The notes under the pieces are model-generated. The model saw only the letters and a list, made by a program, of their open reading frames with translations. It was not told the DNA's origin and searched no databases. Of a stretch of DNA of 64,000 nt, positions 8,763 to 17,655 are shown one piece after another. The position numbers were made by a program, and so were the translations under genes. Positions within the stretch are counted from its first letter, which is position 1. Each line of letters starts with the position of its first letter. Source of the DNA: CAZLDI01 sp964558415 (GTDB lineage: Bacteria > Chloroflexota > Dehalococcoidia > SM23-28-2 > RBG-16-64-32); the NCBI GenBank assembly GCA_964558415.1, contig CAZLDI010000008.1:1-64000 (forward strand). Direction: 5' to 3'.

Positions 8763-10370
8763 ATGCCGAGCGCGGCTGCGCGAATAGTTGTCACCGGCTT
8801 CTCCGGCACCGGCAAGACGATCGTCTCCCGACTCGTGGCGGCGAAGTTGGGCTGGGATGCTGTGGACACCGACACGCTGATCGAGCACGGTGCGGGCAAG
8901 CCCGTCGCCGAGATCTTCCGCGACGACGGTGAGGCGCAGTTCCGCGACCTCGAGACTGATGCGCTTCGGGAGGCGTGCTCCCGCGAGCGCGTCGTCGTCT
9001 CAACCGGAGGCGGCGCGGTGCTGGGCGAGGAGAACCGCCGGCTGATGGCGGATGGGGCGTTCGTGGTCTGCCTCGAGGCGCGGCCGGAGACGATCGCGAA
9101 ACGGTTGGGCGAAGGCGCCGGGTCGGAGCCGGTGCGCCCGCTGCTGGCCGGCGGCGATGCCCTGTCTCCCATCCGCGAACTGAAGACCTCCCGACAGGCG
9201 CTGTACGCGCTGGCGGACTGGACCGTGCACACGGATGAGCTAGCACCGGAGCAGGTGGCCTCGGTGGCAGTCGAGGCGTATGAGCACCTGGCCTGCGTGG
9301 TGCGCACTGCGGGCGGCAGTTACCCGGTGTTCGTCGAGTGGGGAGCGCTGGCGTCGCTCGGCTCGCGGCTAAGGGATGCCGGGCTGGCGCGACAAGTTTA
9401 CGTTATCAGCGACGAGCAGGTGTGGCACCACCTGGGCGACGAGGTGGAAGCGGCGCTGCGGGCGGCGGAGATCGTGTTCGATATGTACGTGATCCCGCCC
9501 GGTGAGGCGAGCAAGACGCTGGAGTCCGCGTCGGCGATCTACGACTGGTTGGTGCAGCACCGGGCAGAGCGCGGACACACGATCGTCGCGGCGGGCGGCG
9601 GCGTAGTGACTGACCTCGCCGGGTTCGTCGCTGCCACGTTTGCGAGAGGGCTGCCGCTAGTGCACGTCCCGACGAGTCTGCTGGGGATGGTGGACGCCGC
9701 GATCGGCGGCAAGACGGCGGTGAACCACCCGAAGTCGAAGAATGTGATCGGAGCGTTCTATCAGCCGCGCTTCGTGTTGGCGGACCCTGCCGCGCTGCGG
9801 ACGGCGCCGCCACGCGAGCTATCCGGGTGGGCGGAGGCGATCAAACACGCGCTGATCGCGAACGAATCCTACCTGTCGTTCTTCGAGGAAAATGCGGAGC
9901 GCATCATGCGGCTGGAGCGCGACGTCACAGTAGAGGCGATTCGGCGAAGCGCCGCGATCAAGGCGACGATCGTCAGCGAGGACGAGCGCGAGACCACGGG
10001 GTTGCGGGCGGTACTGAACTACGGCCACACCCTCGCTCACGCTATTGAGTCGACTACCGGGTACTCGCGGTTCAGGCACGGTGAGGCGGATGGGATCGGG
10101 ATGATGGCGGCCGCGGGGATCAGCGTGCGGATGGGACTGTTGGAACAAGCGGTCGTGGAGCGCCAGCGAATGGTCCTCGAGCGGTTCAAGCTGCCGACGC
10201 GAGCCGAGGGATTAGACCGGGAACGGATCCGTGAGGCGATCGCGCTGGACAAGAAAGTGCAGGGCAAGGCGGTCCGCTGGGTGCTTCTGGAGGGGATCGG
10301 CCGGCCGGTTGTGCGCGATGATGTCCCGCCGGACGTGGTGGAGGCGGCGCTGGACGAAGTGCTGGGCTAG
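8763..10370 (+). CDS. aroKB: Shikimate kinase / 3-dehydroquinate synthase fusion
   Basis: A bifunctional enzyme of 535 residues. Residues 1 to about 175 are shikimate kinase: P-loop GFSGTGKT at 12-19, a DTD shikimate-binding motif, STGGGAVL, and an Arg-containing lid (RPLL). Residues from about 185 onward are the NAD- and metal-dependent 3-dehydroquinate synthase: GGGVVTDLAGFVAATFARG, HVPTSLLGMVDAAIGGKT, and the metal-binding NYGHTLAHAIE and HGEADG. The two steps are not consecutive in the pathway. The ATG at 8763 follows the aroC stop by 4 bases. The frame is open further upstream, but that part overlaps aroC and is not homologous. Confidence 0.95.
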   Translation: MPSAAARIVVTGFSGTGKTIVSRLVAAKLGWDAVDTDTLIEHGAGKPVAEIFRDDGEAQFRDLETDALREACSRERVVVSTGGGAVLGEENRRLMADGAFVVCLEARPETIAKRLGEGAGSEPVRPLLAGGDALSPIRELKTSRQALYALADWTVHTDELAPEQVASVAVEAYEHLACVVRTAGGSYPVFVEWGALASLGSRLRDAGLARQVYVISDEQVWHHLGDEVEAALRAAEIVFDMYVIPPGEASKTLESASAIYDWLVQHRAERGHTIVAAGGGVVTDLAGFVAATFARGLPLVHVPTSLLGMVDAAIGGKTAVNHPKSKNVIGAFYQPRFVLADPAALRTAPPRELSGWAEAIKHALIANESYLSFFEENAERIMRLERDVTVEAIRRSAAIKATIVSEDERETTGLRAVLNYGHTLAHAIESTTGYSRFRHGEADGIGMMAAAGISVRMGLLEQAVVERQRMVLERFKLPTRAEGLDRERIREAIALDKKVQGKAVRWVLLEGIGRPVVRDDVPPDVVEAALDEVLG

Positions 10371-10402
10371 CTCGCAGAGCGATCGCGAGCGGTGACCGTC
10401 GC

Positions 10403-10684
10403 GTGAGCAACCAGTCTCTGCGCGCCGTGGTGACGGGACGGGTACAGGGCGTGAACTTCCGCTATTTCGTGTTTACACGGGCGCGCTCTCTCCATCTGCG
10501 CGGGTACGTGCGGAACCTGGACGACGGGCGCGCCGTAGAGGTGCTGGCGGAAGGGCCTCGGACTGACCTGGAGAAGCTGCTGGAGCACCTGCGGGATGGG
10601 CCGCGAATGGCGCGGGTGGACACTGTGGAGGTCCAATGGGCAAGGGCGATGGGCGAGCATCAGGTATTCAGCATCATAGACTGA
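10403..10684 (+). CDS. acyP: Acylphosphatase
   Basis: A small cytosolic enzyme of 93 residues that hydrolyses acyl phosphates. The family signature GRVQGVNFRYF contains the catalytic Arg, and GYVRNLDDG holds the catalytic Asn. The usual Gly in VQGVGFR is Asn here. It begins with GTG 32 bases after aroKB and is probably the last gene of the block, because a stem-loop follows at 10727. Confidence 0.93.
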   Translation: MSNQSLRAVVTGRVQGVNFRYFVFTRARSLHLRGYVRNLDDGRAVEVLAEGPRTDLEKLLEHLRDGPRMARVDTVEVQWARAMGEHQVFSIID

Positions 10685-10726
10685 GGGTCGTGCTTGAGAC
10701 AGCGATTGGCGAGCGGTCGTACTGCA

Positions 10727-10748
10727 GTTCGGGTCTGAAGACCCGAAC
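10727..10748. terminator. Stem-loop between convergent acyP and cupin gene
   Basis: A perfect 9-bp inverted repeat (10727-10735 with 10740-10748) encloses a TGAA loop, placed between two convergent genes. It lacks a U-tract, so it could act as a bidirectional but weak terminator or as a processing stem. Confidence 0.45.
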
Positions 10749-10769
10749 CTACGTCGCCGGTCCGGTTGG

Positions 10770-11342
10770 CTAGCCGAGCAACGCTCGCATCGGAAAGTCG
10801 ACGAGCGTGCGGGAGTCGTCGCAGAGGAAGTGGGGGTGGGTGTCCGGCGTGCCGCCCAGGATGTGAATGCTGACGCCGTTGACGTCTGCTGCGGCGCGGA
10901 CGCGGTGGAACCCTTCGTCAGGCGGTAGCAGGTGAGTGATGCTGCCGGGCGGAAAGTGGAAAACGCTGGACTTCTCCAGCTCGCAGCGCTGACCCGCGCC
11001 GACATCGGCGGGGCCTGAGGGACGGACGTACTTCGTCTCCTCATCCTCGCCGTCCAGGACGCCGATCACGCCCCAGGCGCCGTGATAGTGCACGCCGCTG
11101 CTGGTATTGGGCGGGAAGACGACGGAGATAATGAAGAATGAGCCGTCCTCTGCAGTGTGCAGGAGATGCCCGCAGGCCCGGTTGCCTTCGCACGGAAGGC
11201 GGTGTTCTGGCAAGAGCCCTTCCTGTCCCTCCATCCAGCGCGCGAGGTACGGTTTGACGGCTTCCACCAGATCGCGTCCGGTTGGCTCGCGCCGGACGCA
11301 GTCCGCTACATCGGCTGTGAGATGTGACAGGTTGTAGGCCAT
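10770..11342 (-). CDS. Cupin-fold metal enzyme, cysteine-dioxygenase-like (COG5553 type)
   Basis: This 190-residue protein resembles the predicted metal-dependent double-stranded beta-helix enzymes near cysteine dioxygenase. The metal site is suggested by GVHYHGAWGVIGVLDGEDEE (two His plus an acidic residue) and a later His in GVSIHILGG. The substrate is unknown. I chose the ATG at 11342 because a GGAGG site lies 8-9 bases upstream. The longer open frame to 11444 would cross the likely promoter. It is divergent from the LysM gene. Confidence 0.75.
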   Translation of the reverse strand: MAYNLSHLTADVADCVRREPTGRDLVEAVKPYLARWMEGQEGLLPEHRLPCEGNRACGHLLHTAEDGSFFIISVVFPPNTSSGVHYHGAWGVIGVLDGEDEETKYVRPSGPADVGAGQRCELEKSSVFHFPPGSITHLLPPDEGFHRVRAAADVNGVSIHILGGTPDTHPHFLCDDSRTLVDFPMRALLG

Positions 11343-11472
11343 CCAGAAAGTCCTCCGCCCTTGTGCTGGCAACAGTCTACACAATCGTCGGATCTGCGGA
11401 CCACGGCTTCCGACGTGGCGTAACGCTGAATCCTGCGGGCGCATCTATAACTACATCGAAAGAGGGGTATCG

Positions 11473-12321
11473 ATGCGAGTATGGCTGCGTAATATTCTGA
11501 CCGCTGTTGCCGCCGTGATCCTGTCGCTGACGGCGATAGGCTCCGCGAGCGGCGACGGTGTACACATCGTCAAAGCGGGCGACACTCTTTGGGGGATCGC
11601 GAGCAGCTACAGGCTGACCGTCGAGGCACTGGCCGAGCTTAACGGCATCGCCAATCCGGGTCTGATCTTTCCGGGGCAACTGATCAAGCTGCCCCGGCTG
11701 AACGGAGGCACGGACGCGGGAGTGCGACCCCAGACCTACGAAGTGCGGCCCGGAGACACGCTTAGCGGCATAGCCGACAGGTTCGGATTGAGCACTGAGG
11801 AGTTGCGCGCAGTCAATGTCCTGGTAGACCCGAACCTGATCTTCCCGGAGCAGCGTCTCAGCATCCCGGGGGGCGGCGACTCCGCGGCCGCCGCGCCAGT
11901 GATGTCGGTCGAGGGGCGTCCGAACGATCCCGAGCGGGAGGCGATGATGAATGAACTGGCCATCGCCCAGGGGGTGGACCCTGGATTGGTGAAAGCCGTC
12001 GCCTGGATGGAAAGCGGCTGGCAACAGGGGCTGGTCAGCCCTACCGGCGCCGTCGGCGTGATGCAGATCATGCCTGCGACCGCCGCATGGCTGGAGGCTG
12101 ACGTGTTCGGCCAACCGTTGAATGAAGATGTCAGCGCTTACGACAACGTCAAGATGGGCGTGAAACTGTTGCGACTTCTGCTCAATTCCACCGGTAGCGT
12201 CGAAATGGCGCTGGCAGCGTACTATCAGGGCGCGGGGGTAACGACCGCAGGCGTACTCTACCGGGAGACGGTGCAGTACGTGCAGGCGGTGATGGCGATC
12301 AAGGCTCGCTTCTGGCCCTGA
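11473..12321 (+). CDS. LysM / soluble lytic transglycosylase (SLT) protein
   Basis: A secreted wall-acting protein of 282 residues. It has a signal peptide (ILTAVAAVILSLTAIGSASG), LysM 1 (HIVKAGDTLWGIASSYRLTV, about 32-75), LysM 2 (YEVRPGDTLSGIADRFGLS, about 90-133) and a C-terminal goose-lysozyme/SLT-like domain (about 155-282). The SLT motifs are AVAWMESGW with the catalytic Glu, SPTGAVGVMQIMP, and a late AAYYQGAG. It probably binds glycan through the LysM repeats and cleaves between MurNAc and GlcNAc. The ATG is preceded by AGAGGGG. Confidence 0.92.
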   Translation: MRVWLRNILTAVAAVILSLTAIGSASGDGVHIVKAGDTLWGIASSYRLTVEALAELNGIANPGLIFPGQLIKLPRLNGGTDAGVRPQTYEVRPGDTLSGIADRFGLSTEELRAVNVLVDPNLIFPEQRLSIPGGGDSAAAAPVMSVEGRPNDPEREAMMNELAIAQGVDPGLVKAVAWMESGWQQGLVSPTGAVGVMQIMPATAAWLEADVFGQPLNEDVSAYDNVKMGVKLLRLLLNSTGSVEMALAAYYQGAGVTTAGVLYRETVQYVQAVMAIKARFWP

Positions 12322-12330
12322 TCCTGCGGG

Positions 12331-12894
12331 TCAGGCGACCCCGGCGATTCCCAGCTGAGGCGCGACCGGTTTGAGGGCCTCTATGACGAAGGCGATGTGC
12401 GCGTCAAGTTCAACGCCAAGCTGCTGCGCTCCCCTTATGATGTCCTCCCGGTTGATGGCCCGCGCGAAGCCCTTGTCCTTCATCTTCTTGCGAACAGCGG
12501 CGAAGTCCACCTCATGGATGCTCTTGTTGGGCCGGACGAGCGCGACAGCGGTTACGAAACCGGTCAACTCGTCGACGGCGTAGATCGCGCGGTCCATCGG
12601 CGTCTTGCGGTCGAGGCCTAGATACTCGGCGTGGCAAAGGACGGCGTAGACGATCTCTTCCGGCACACCTTTTCGGCGCAAGATATCGGCGCCCTTCGCC
12701 GGGTGCTCTTCTTCGTTGGGATGGATCTCGAAATCGAAGTCGTGCAGCAGGCCCACGACAGCCCACGTTTCTTCATCGCCACTATAGCTGCGCGCATAGG
12801 CGCGCATCGCGGCTTCGACGGCCAGGGCGTGCTTACGGAGAGGCTCCGTCTTCGTGAACTCGCAGAGGATATCCCACGCCTGATCTCGGTTCAT
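12331..12894 (-). CDS. HD-superfamily hydrolase
   Basis: A cytosolic HD-domain protein of 187 residues. Metal-binding motifs run in the usual order: an early His (EPLRKHALAVE), then GLLHDFDFEIH with the HD pair, a further His (LCHAEYLG) and an Asp (AVDELTGF). Its family (COG2316-like predicted hydrolases) has no assigned substrate. ATG 12894 has GGAGG ending 7 bases upstream, so I reject the longer frame to 13122. The gene is convergent with the LysM gene and divergent from ku. Confidence 0.87.
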   Translation of the reverse strand: MNRDQAWDILCEFTKTEPLRKHALAVEAAMRAYARSYSGDEETWAVVGLLHDFDFEIHPNEEEHPAKGADILRRKGVPEEIVYAVLCHAEYLGLDRKTPMDRAIYAVDELTGFVTAVALVRPNKSIHEVDFAAVRKKMKDKGFARAINREDIIRGAQQLGVELDAHIAFVIEALKPVAPQLGIAGVA

Positions 12895-12915
12895 TTTCGC
12901 GCCTCCTGAGGCGAC

Positions 12916-12961
12916 AGTATAACGGGTCGCATTTGGCGGACGTCTATTGGTGCGATATGAT
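12916..12961. promoter_or_regulatory. Divergent promoter region, HD gene and ku
   Basis: On the minus strand TATACT (12916-12921) lies about 22 bases before the HD-gene ATG. On the plus strand TATGAT (12956-12961) lies about 50 bases before the ku ATG. No clear -35 elements are seen for either. Confidence 0.4.
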
Positions 12962-13012
12962 TTGTGTTGACCTTTCGTGCTGCCAGCAGGGGTGTGCGGA
13001 GAGGAGACAGTG

Positions 13013-13837
13013 ATGCCAAGGTCTATTTGGAACGGCGTGATCAGCTTCGGGATGGTGAGCATCCCCGTGAAACTGTTCACGGCCACGGACAGCAAGGACG
13101 TGTCCTTCCATCTGCTGCACAAGGAGTGCGGCAGCCGGTTGAAGCAGCTGCGCTGGTGCCCTGAGCATGATCGGCAGGTGGAGTGGGGCGAAATTCAGCG
13201 CGGGTTCGAGTACGCGCGAGACGAGCACGTGGTGATGGAGGATGAGGACTTCGCGAAGTTGCCGCTGGCCAGCAAGCAGACCGTAGAGTTGACGGCGTTC
13301 GTGAAGGCGGAGGACATCGACCCGGTGTTCTACGAAAAGAGCTACTACCTGGAGCCGGACACGAAGGGCGTGAAGCCGTTCGCGCTGCTGATGCGGGCGC
13401 TCAAGGAGAAGGGCCTGACGGGCATTGCCAAGATCGCTGTCCGCAACAAGGAGCAGCTCTGTGCGCTGCGGTCGATGGACGGCACGCTGGTGCTGGAGAC
13501 GCTCTTTTATCCCGACGAGATTCGCGTCGAGAAGACGGAGTTGCCGGAGGTGGAGGTCTCTGAAAAAGAGCTGGCGATGGCGTTCACGCTGATCGACCTG
13601 CTGACGGAAGAGTTCGACGCATCCAAGTACCACGACGAATATCGCCAGGCGCTGATGCAGGTGATTGAGGCGAAGCTTGAAGGCCAGGAGATGGCGGAGG
13701 TGGTCGCGCAGCGCCCGGCGAAGGTGACTGACATTATGACGGCGTTGAAAGCCAGCGTGGAGGCCGCGAAGCAGCGGAAGGAAGGGGCTTCGGGGGACGA
13801 GGAGGCGCCGGCGCGGCGGCGCGCTGCCGCAGGCTAG
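13013..13837 (+). CDS. ku: Ku, DNA-end-binding protein of bacterial non-homologous end joining
   Basis: A homodimeric ring protein that threads onto double-strand break ends and recruits LigD. The 274 residues, from ATG 13013, open with the typical PRSIWNGVISFGMVSIPVKL. They include the central core (FVKAEDIDPVFYEKSYYLEPD) and end in a basic, low-complexity tail (AKQRKEG..RRRAAAG) like the DNA-binding tails of other bacterial Ku proteins. GAGGAGA precedes the ATG. The partner ligD lies 5.4 kb downstream on the same strand but is not in the same operon. Confidence 0.95.
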   Translation: MPRSIWNGVISFGMVSIPVKLFTATDSKDVSFHLLHKECGSRLKQLRWCPEHDRQVEWGEIQRGFEYARDEHVVMEDEDFAKLPLASKQTVELTAFVKAEDIDPVFYEKSYYLEPDTKGVKPFALLMRALKEKGLTGIAKIAVRNKEQLCALRSMDGTLVLETLFYPDEIRVEKTELPEVEVSEKELAMAFTLIDLLTEEFDASKYHDEYRQALMQVIEAKLEGQEMAEVVAQRPAKVTDIMTALKASVEAAKQRKEGASGDEEAPARRRAAAG

Positions 13838-13853
13838 AGCCTCCGAACCAGCA

Positions 13854-14327
13854 GTGCCCCAGATCAGTCCAGAGCAGAGGCTCGTTGACCTCGGCCTCGT
13901 GCTGCCACCGATACGTCCTATGGTCGGCACGTTCGTGCCCGCCGTTCGCGCTGGCGGCCTGCTGTTCACGACGGGACAACCGCCCATCCGTCATGACGGG
14001 TCCGTGATCTTTGGCAGACTCGGTGCGGACATGGACGCGGACGCAGGGTACGAGGCTGCGAGGATAGCTGGACTCGCGGTGCTGGCGACGTTGAAGGCGG
14101 AGCTGGGCAGCCTTGATCACGTCAGGCGGATTGTGAGGGTCTTCGGTGTCGTGAACTCGACTCCGCAATTTCTGCAGCACACGAAGGTGATCAACGGCGC
14201 CTCCGACCTGTTCGTGGAGGTGTTCGGCGACGCCGGACAGCACGCGCGATTGGCCGTGGGCGTCTCGTCGCTCCCGTTCAACATCTGCCTGGAAGTTGAG
14301 TTGATCGCAGAGGTCGACGCGACCTGA
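13854..14327 (+). CDS. RidA-family (YjgF/YER057c) protein
   Basis: 157 residues of the RidA/YjgF fold, many members of which deaminate reactive enamine/imine intermediates. The pattern is typical of the longer RidA-like subgroup (PAVRAGGLLFTTGQPPIRHDG, then LDHVRRIVRVFGVVNSTPQF and a C-terminal ICLEVELIAEV). The key Arg of true RidA proteins is not clearly present, so the activity is uncertain. It starts with GTG 16 bases after ku and is probably cotranscribed with it. Confidence 0.85.
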   Translation: MPQISPEQRLVDLGLVLPPIRPMVGTFVPAVRAGGLLFTTGQPPIRHDGSVIFGRLGADMDADAGYEAARIAGLAVLATLKAELGSLDHVRRIVRVFGVVNSTPQFLQHTKVINGASDLFVEVFGDAGQHARLAVGVSSLPFNICLEVELIAEVDAT

Positions 14328-14341
14328 CGGGTTGGCGCCGC

Positions 14342-16198
14342 TCAGACCACCGCAGGTTCGGCCATGCCGGAGCCGAACTGCCGCATAAATAGGCCGTAGT
14401 AGCGGCCGCGCTGAGACATCAGCTGCTCGTGGCTGCCCTGCTCAGAGAAGGCTCCATCCTCCAGGAAGTAGATGCGGTCGACGTGGCGAATCGTGGAGAG
14501 CCGGTGGGCGACGATGACGACCGTCCGGCCAACCATCAGCTCGCTTAGACCCTCCAGGAAATCCGCCTCCGTCTGCAGGTCCAGAGCGGACGTTGGCTCG
14601 TCCAGCAGCAGAATCGGCGCATCTTTGAGGAAGGCGCGGGCGATGGAGATGCGCTGCTGCTGTCCGGTGGACAGTTTGACGCCGCGCTCACCGACTTCCG
14701 TGTCATAGCGGGCGGGCAGCTCCCCAATGAAGCCATGCGCCCGCGCCGCGCGGGCGGCCGCTTCAACCTCTTCCGACGAAGCGTCCATGCGCCCGTAAAG
14801 GATGTTCTCCCGGACGGTGGCCGAGAAAAGCAGCGGCTCCTGCGGGACCATGCTTACGAGGTCACGCAGGGAGGCGATCTTCAAATCGCGCACGTCCGCG
14901 CCGTCGATCTCGATCCCGCCGCCGGTCACATCGTGAAGGCGTGGGATGAGGTTGAGGATAGTGGTCTTGCCGGAGCCGGTCTCACCGACGATCGCGATCT
15001 TCTCGCCTCTGCGGACCTCGAACGTGACTTCGCGGAGCACGGGCCGGCCGGGCTCGTACTCCAGGTGAACGCTTCGGAACGATACAGAGGTCTCGAAGGC
15101 GGGCTTGTCGATGGCCTGTGGGGACTCCTTGATGTCAGAGGTCTGGTCCAACACCTGAAACGCGCGGCCCACGCCGACAACGGCGTCCTGGAACGGCCCG
15201 TAGACGAACATGATCTCGTTCATCATCTGGTAGAGGCTCTGCATATAGCTGACGAACACCCAGACGGAGCCGATGGTCAGCGCGCCGTTCACGACACGCT
15301 GGGAAGCGAAGAAGAGCACCGCTGCCGTCCCGAGGCCGGTGATGGCGACGGTCGCCACGTTCAGCACCTGCTCCGAGACTCTGAATTTCATCTGGGCGCG
15401 CACGAAGTTCATGCTCGTCTCTTCGAACCGTCGCTGCTCCATGCCTTCGCGGCCAAACACCTGCACCGCCCGGATCGCGCCCATCGTCTGCTCGATGAGC
15501 GATGTCAGGCGGCTCATGTGCTCGCGGCTCTCTTGTGACGTGCGCTGGATGCGGCCCGTCAAGCGGTGGATGGTGTAGAAGAGCAATGGCAGCACGAGGA
15601 GCGAGACGATCGTGAGCAGGGGGTCCAGGATCAGCATGAGCACGATCATCAAGGAGAGCCGGAAGGCGACGATCGCCCACGTCCTGAAACCGAACACCAT
15701 CACTTCCTGGATGCTGCGCGCGTCGTTGATCGCGCGCCAGATCGTATCGCCGACCGATTGGGTAGCATGAAAACGCAACGACAGCGTTCGCATGTGGCCG
15801 ACCAGACGGGAGCGCAACGTGTGGATCATGAAGAGCGCCGTCCGCGCGATGACGTAGAAGCTCGCGGCGTTGCAGAGGACGCCGACCACGGTAATCAGGA
15901 GGTACGCGACCGCCAGGCCGGCCGCGACCATCAGCTTGTCATCGTCGGTCCTGCTGACGATATCGCCCAGCGGTCCGAGGTTGAGACGGCTATCGACAAG
16001 GACGCCGTCGATAAGGAATTTGATCGGCCACGGCTGGAGCGTAATCAGGAGGGAGCTGAGCATCGCCCAGGCTGAACCGACGACGATGCCGCGCCGGAAC
16101 TGGCCCATGAAGGCGAGGATCCGCCGGTAGACATGTTCCACGGGCGCGGCCGCGGCCGACGGCGGGAGCGGTGCGTTCGGATCGAACCAGCGGCCCAT
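14342..16198 (-). CDS. ABC exporter, fused membrane and ATPase domains (MsbA/multidrug type)
   Basis: 618 residues forming a half-transporter that should work as a dimer. About 330 residues hold six predicted membrane helices. The ATPase domain follows, with Walker A GETGSGKTT near residue 405, a signature of LSTGQQQR rather than the usual LSGGQ form, Walker B ILLLDEPTSALD and H-loop VIVAHRLSTI. The substrate is unknown. It begins 2 bases after the stop of the double-GNAT gene, so the two genes are expressed and possibly work together. Confidence 0.93.
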   Translation of the reverse strand: MGRWFDPNAPLPPSAAAAPVEHVYRRILAFMGQFRRGIVVGSAWAMLSSLLITLQPWPIKFLIDGVLVDSRLNLGPLGDIVSRTDDDKLMVAAGLAVAYLLITVVGVLCNAASFYVIARTALFMIHTLRSRLVGHMRTLSLRFHATQSVGDTIWRAINDARSIQEVMVFGFRTWAIVAFRLSLMIVLMLILDPLLTIVSLLVLPLLFYTIHRLTGRIQRTSQESREHMSRLTSLIEQTMGAIRAVQVFGREGMEQRRFEETSMNFVRAQMKFRVSEQVLNVATVAITGLGTAAVLFFASQRVVNGALTIGSVWVFVSYMQSLYQMMNEIMFVYGPFQDAVVGVGRAFQVLDQTSDIKESPQAIDKPAFETSVSFRSVHLEYEPGRPVLREVTFEVRRGEKIAIVGETGSGKTTILNLIPRLHDVTGGGIEIDGADVRDLKIASLRDLVSMVPQEPLLFSATVRENILYGRMDASSEEVEAAARAARAHGFIGELPARYDTEVGERGVKLSTGQQQRISIARAFLKDAPILLLDEPTSALDLQTEADFLEGLSELMVGRTVVIVAHRLSTIRHVDRIYFLEDGAFSEQGSHEQLMSQRGRYYGLFMRQFGSGMAEPAVV

Positions 16199-16199
16199 A

Positions 16200-17477
16200 C
16201 TACCAGTACGCCAGGTCCGTATACGGTCTCTTCAGCGTGTAATCCATGGCCCAGCGATCGCTCTCCGGGTCGTAGAGCTGCCAGTGCAGCGAGCGCGTTT
16301 CCGTGTCGAGCTCCAGGGGCTGCAGCGCGTGGACAAGGCGCGGAAGGTGCTCCACCGCGGCCGCCAGGTGACTGCGTCCGAGGTCCGCTGTCAGGTCGGC
16401 GAAGTGTGCGATCAGCCGCGCCATGGCGTCCTCACGCCCGCGTGCGTAGCCGAAGTCCAGGAGCGCTGCGCTGTCCAGAGTGCGTTCCTCCCCCGTCTCC
16501 TTGTGGCGCCACACTTCGCGAACGTTCTTCCCCTTGTCCCAGAGCCCGCCGCAGGCGATGGCGCGTCCGTTCTCTTCCAGGACGAAGTAGTCGGGCCAGC
16601 CGTAGACGGGCACCCAGAACGGTGGTTTGTCGCCCCAGCAGGGGTCGTTCAGGCGCTCCTCCAGGAAGTCCTCGGTGTAGGGCCGGAAGAGATCGCAGCC
16701 GCGATGTGTGCGGTTGATCAAGCGCAGGCAGGCTTTGACGTCCGAAGGCCTCGCCAGGCGTATGCCTGAAGCTTCGGACCTTCGCCGGCCGGCGATGCGG
16801 TGGACGGTGATAGGGATTCCCGGGACGTCACCCTCCCGTTCGGGCGCCTTCGCAGCGTCGGGTATGAAGGTGTTGATCCAGCCGAGGGCGCCGAAGTTCT
16901 GCGAGCGGACGTAGTAGTAGTTGTAGAAGCCGAACCAGCTCGTGGGCGGCCCGCCGGTCATGCGCAGGAGCCGGCTCAGGCCCTGCCCGCGGAAGTCCTT
17001 GTGAACGCGCCAGGCGGAGGCGATGTGCACCGTGCTGCGCTTGCCACCGACGAGCGTATTCCGCGAAGAATCCGCGGTCGCAGCGAGGATCACGCCGCGG
17101 TCCTCCAGCACGGAGACGCCGACGTGCTCCTGCAGGCGGAATTGGGCGTAAGGGTATGGCCCCCGCTGAACGGTGACCTCCCAATCGCCGATCTCCTCCG
17201 GCGAGTTCGCGTAAAGGTCCGACAGCGGCTCGTCGTCCTGCCACGTGGCGAGTCGCGCGCGCATGGTGCCGAACATCAGCATCCGGCGCATCTCGAGGAA
17301 CTTTTCGAGGTCGCGCGGCTGCTCGTGCTCGAGCCACCATTGGATGGCGCCCTTCGGCATTCGGAGTTCGCAGGCGCGCTCGAGGGCGCCCGGCGGCCAG
17401 CCCCGTTCGCGCGCGGCGGCGTGGAACTCTTCCGGCACTTCCGTCGGTCGATCGAATATTGACACTTCTGTCGTCAT
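16200..17477 (-). CDS. Protein with two GNAT acetyltransferase-like domains
   Basis: 425 residues. The N-terminal GNAT half contains an acetyl-CoA pyrophosphate-binding motif (RVHKDFRGQGLSRLL, near residue 165). The C-terminal half begins IRLARPSDVKACLRLINRTHRG and looks like a second, more diverged GNAT fold. The acceptor substrate cannot be told from sequence. ATG 17477 is favoured because GGGAG precedes it by about 8 bases; ATG 17495 is possible. Upstream on the same strand are a stem-loop and a 31-codon ORF with a strong promoter. Downstream is an ABC exporter, 2 bases away. Confidence 0.8.
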   Translation of the reverse strand: MTTEVSIFDRPTEVPEEFHAAARERGWPPGALERACELRMPKGAIQWWLEHEQPRDLEKFLEMRRMLMFGTMRARLATWQDDEPLSDLYANSPEEIGDWEVTVQRGPYPYAQFRLQEHVGVSVLEDRGVILAATADSSRNTLVGGKRSTVHIASAWRVHKDFRGQGLSRLLRMTGGPPTSWFGFYNYYYVRSQNFGALGWINTFIPDAAKAPEREGDVPGIPITVHRIAGRRRSEASGIRLARPSDVKACLRLINRTHRGCDLFRPYTEDFLEERLNDPCWGDKPPFWVPVYGWPDYFVLEENGRAIACGGLWDKGKNVREVWRHKETGEERTLDSAALLDFGYARGREDAMARLIAHFADLTADLGRSHLAAAVEHLPRLVHALQPLELDTETRSLHWQLYDPESDRWAMDYTLKRPYTDLAYW

Positions 17478-17500
17478 CGACGCATCTCCCATCAAATGTA

Positions 17501-17529
17501 CAGGCCCGCTTGTTCTGGAAGCGGGCCTG
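17501..17529 (-). terminator. Perfect 11-bp stem-loop between 31-codon ORF and GNAT gene
   Basis: An inverted repeat (17501-17511 with 17519-17529, 7-base loop) has no mismatches. On the minus strand it is followed by a short, imperfect U-rich stretch. It lies after the small ORF's stop and immediately before the GNAT gene, where it could act as a partial terminator or attenuator that lowers expression of the downstream genes. Confidence 0.65.
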
Positions 17530-17553
17530 AGTATCCTTGACTGTCGTCGAAAC

Positions 17554-17649
17554 TCAGGGCCAGCCGCTTCCGTTCGTAATCGTCATGAGCATGGCGACGC
17601 CCTCGGGCGTGGCGTGGGTGGTGAATCCGAAACCGGCGCTGCTCATCAT
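17554..17649 (-). CDS. 31-residue leaderless ORF, unknown small protein or leader peptide
   Basis: Starting at ATG 17649, the ORF encodes a 31-residue peptide (beginning MMSSAGFGFTTHATPEGV, ending NGSGWP) with stop TGA at 17554-17556. The reason to take it seriously is the consensus-like promoter directly upstream, whose +1 falls on the A of the ATG. It is Gly/Thr/Met-rich, lacks a membrane helix and is not enriched in one amino acid as classical attenuator leaders are. It may be a small protein, a peptide precursor linked to the downstream GNAT and exporter genes, a leader peptide, or simply part of a ~150-base non-coding RNA. Confidence 0.45.
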   Translation of the reverse strand: MMSSAGFGFTTHATPEGVAMLMTITNGSGWP

Positions 17650-17655
17650 GCGGCA

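Noticed and set aside
7892..9307. 471-codon minus-strand ORF
   Set aside because: It lies antisense to aroC and aroKB, both unmistakable. Long antisense frames are expected at this GC content.
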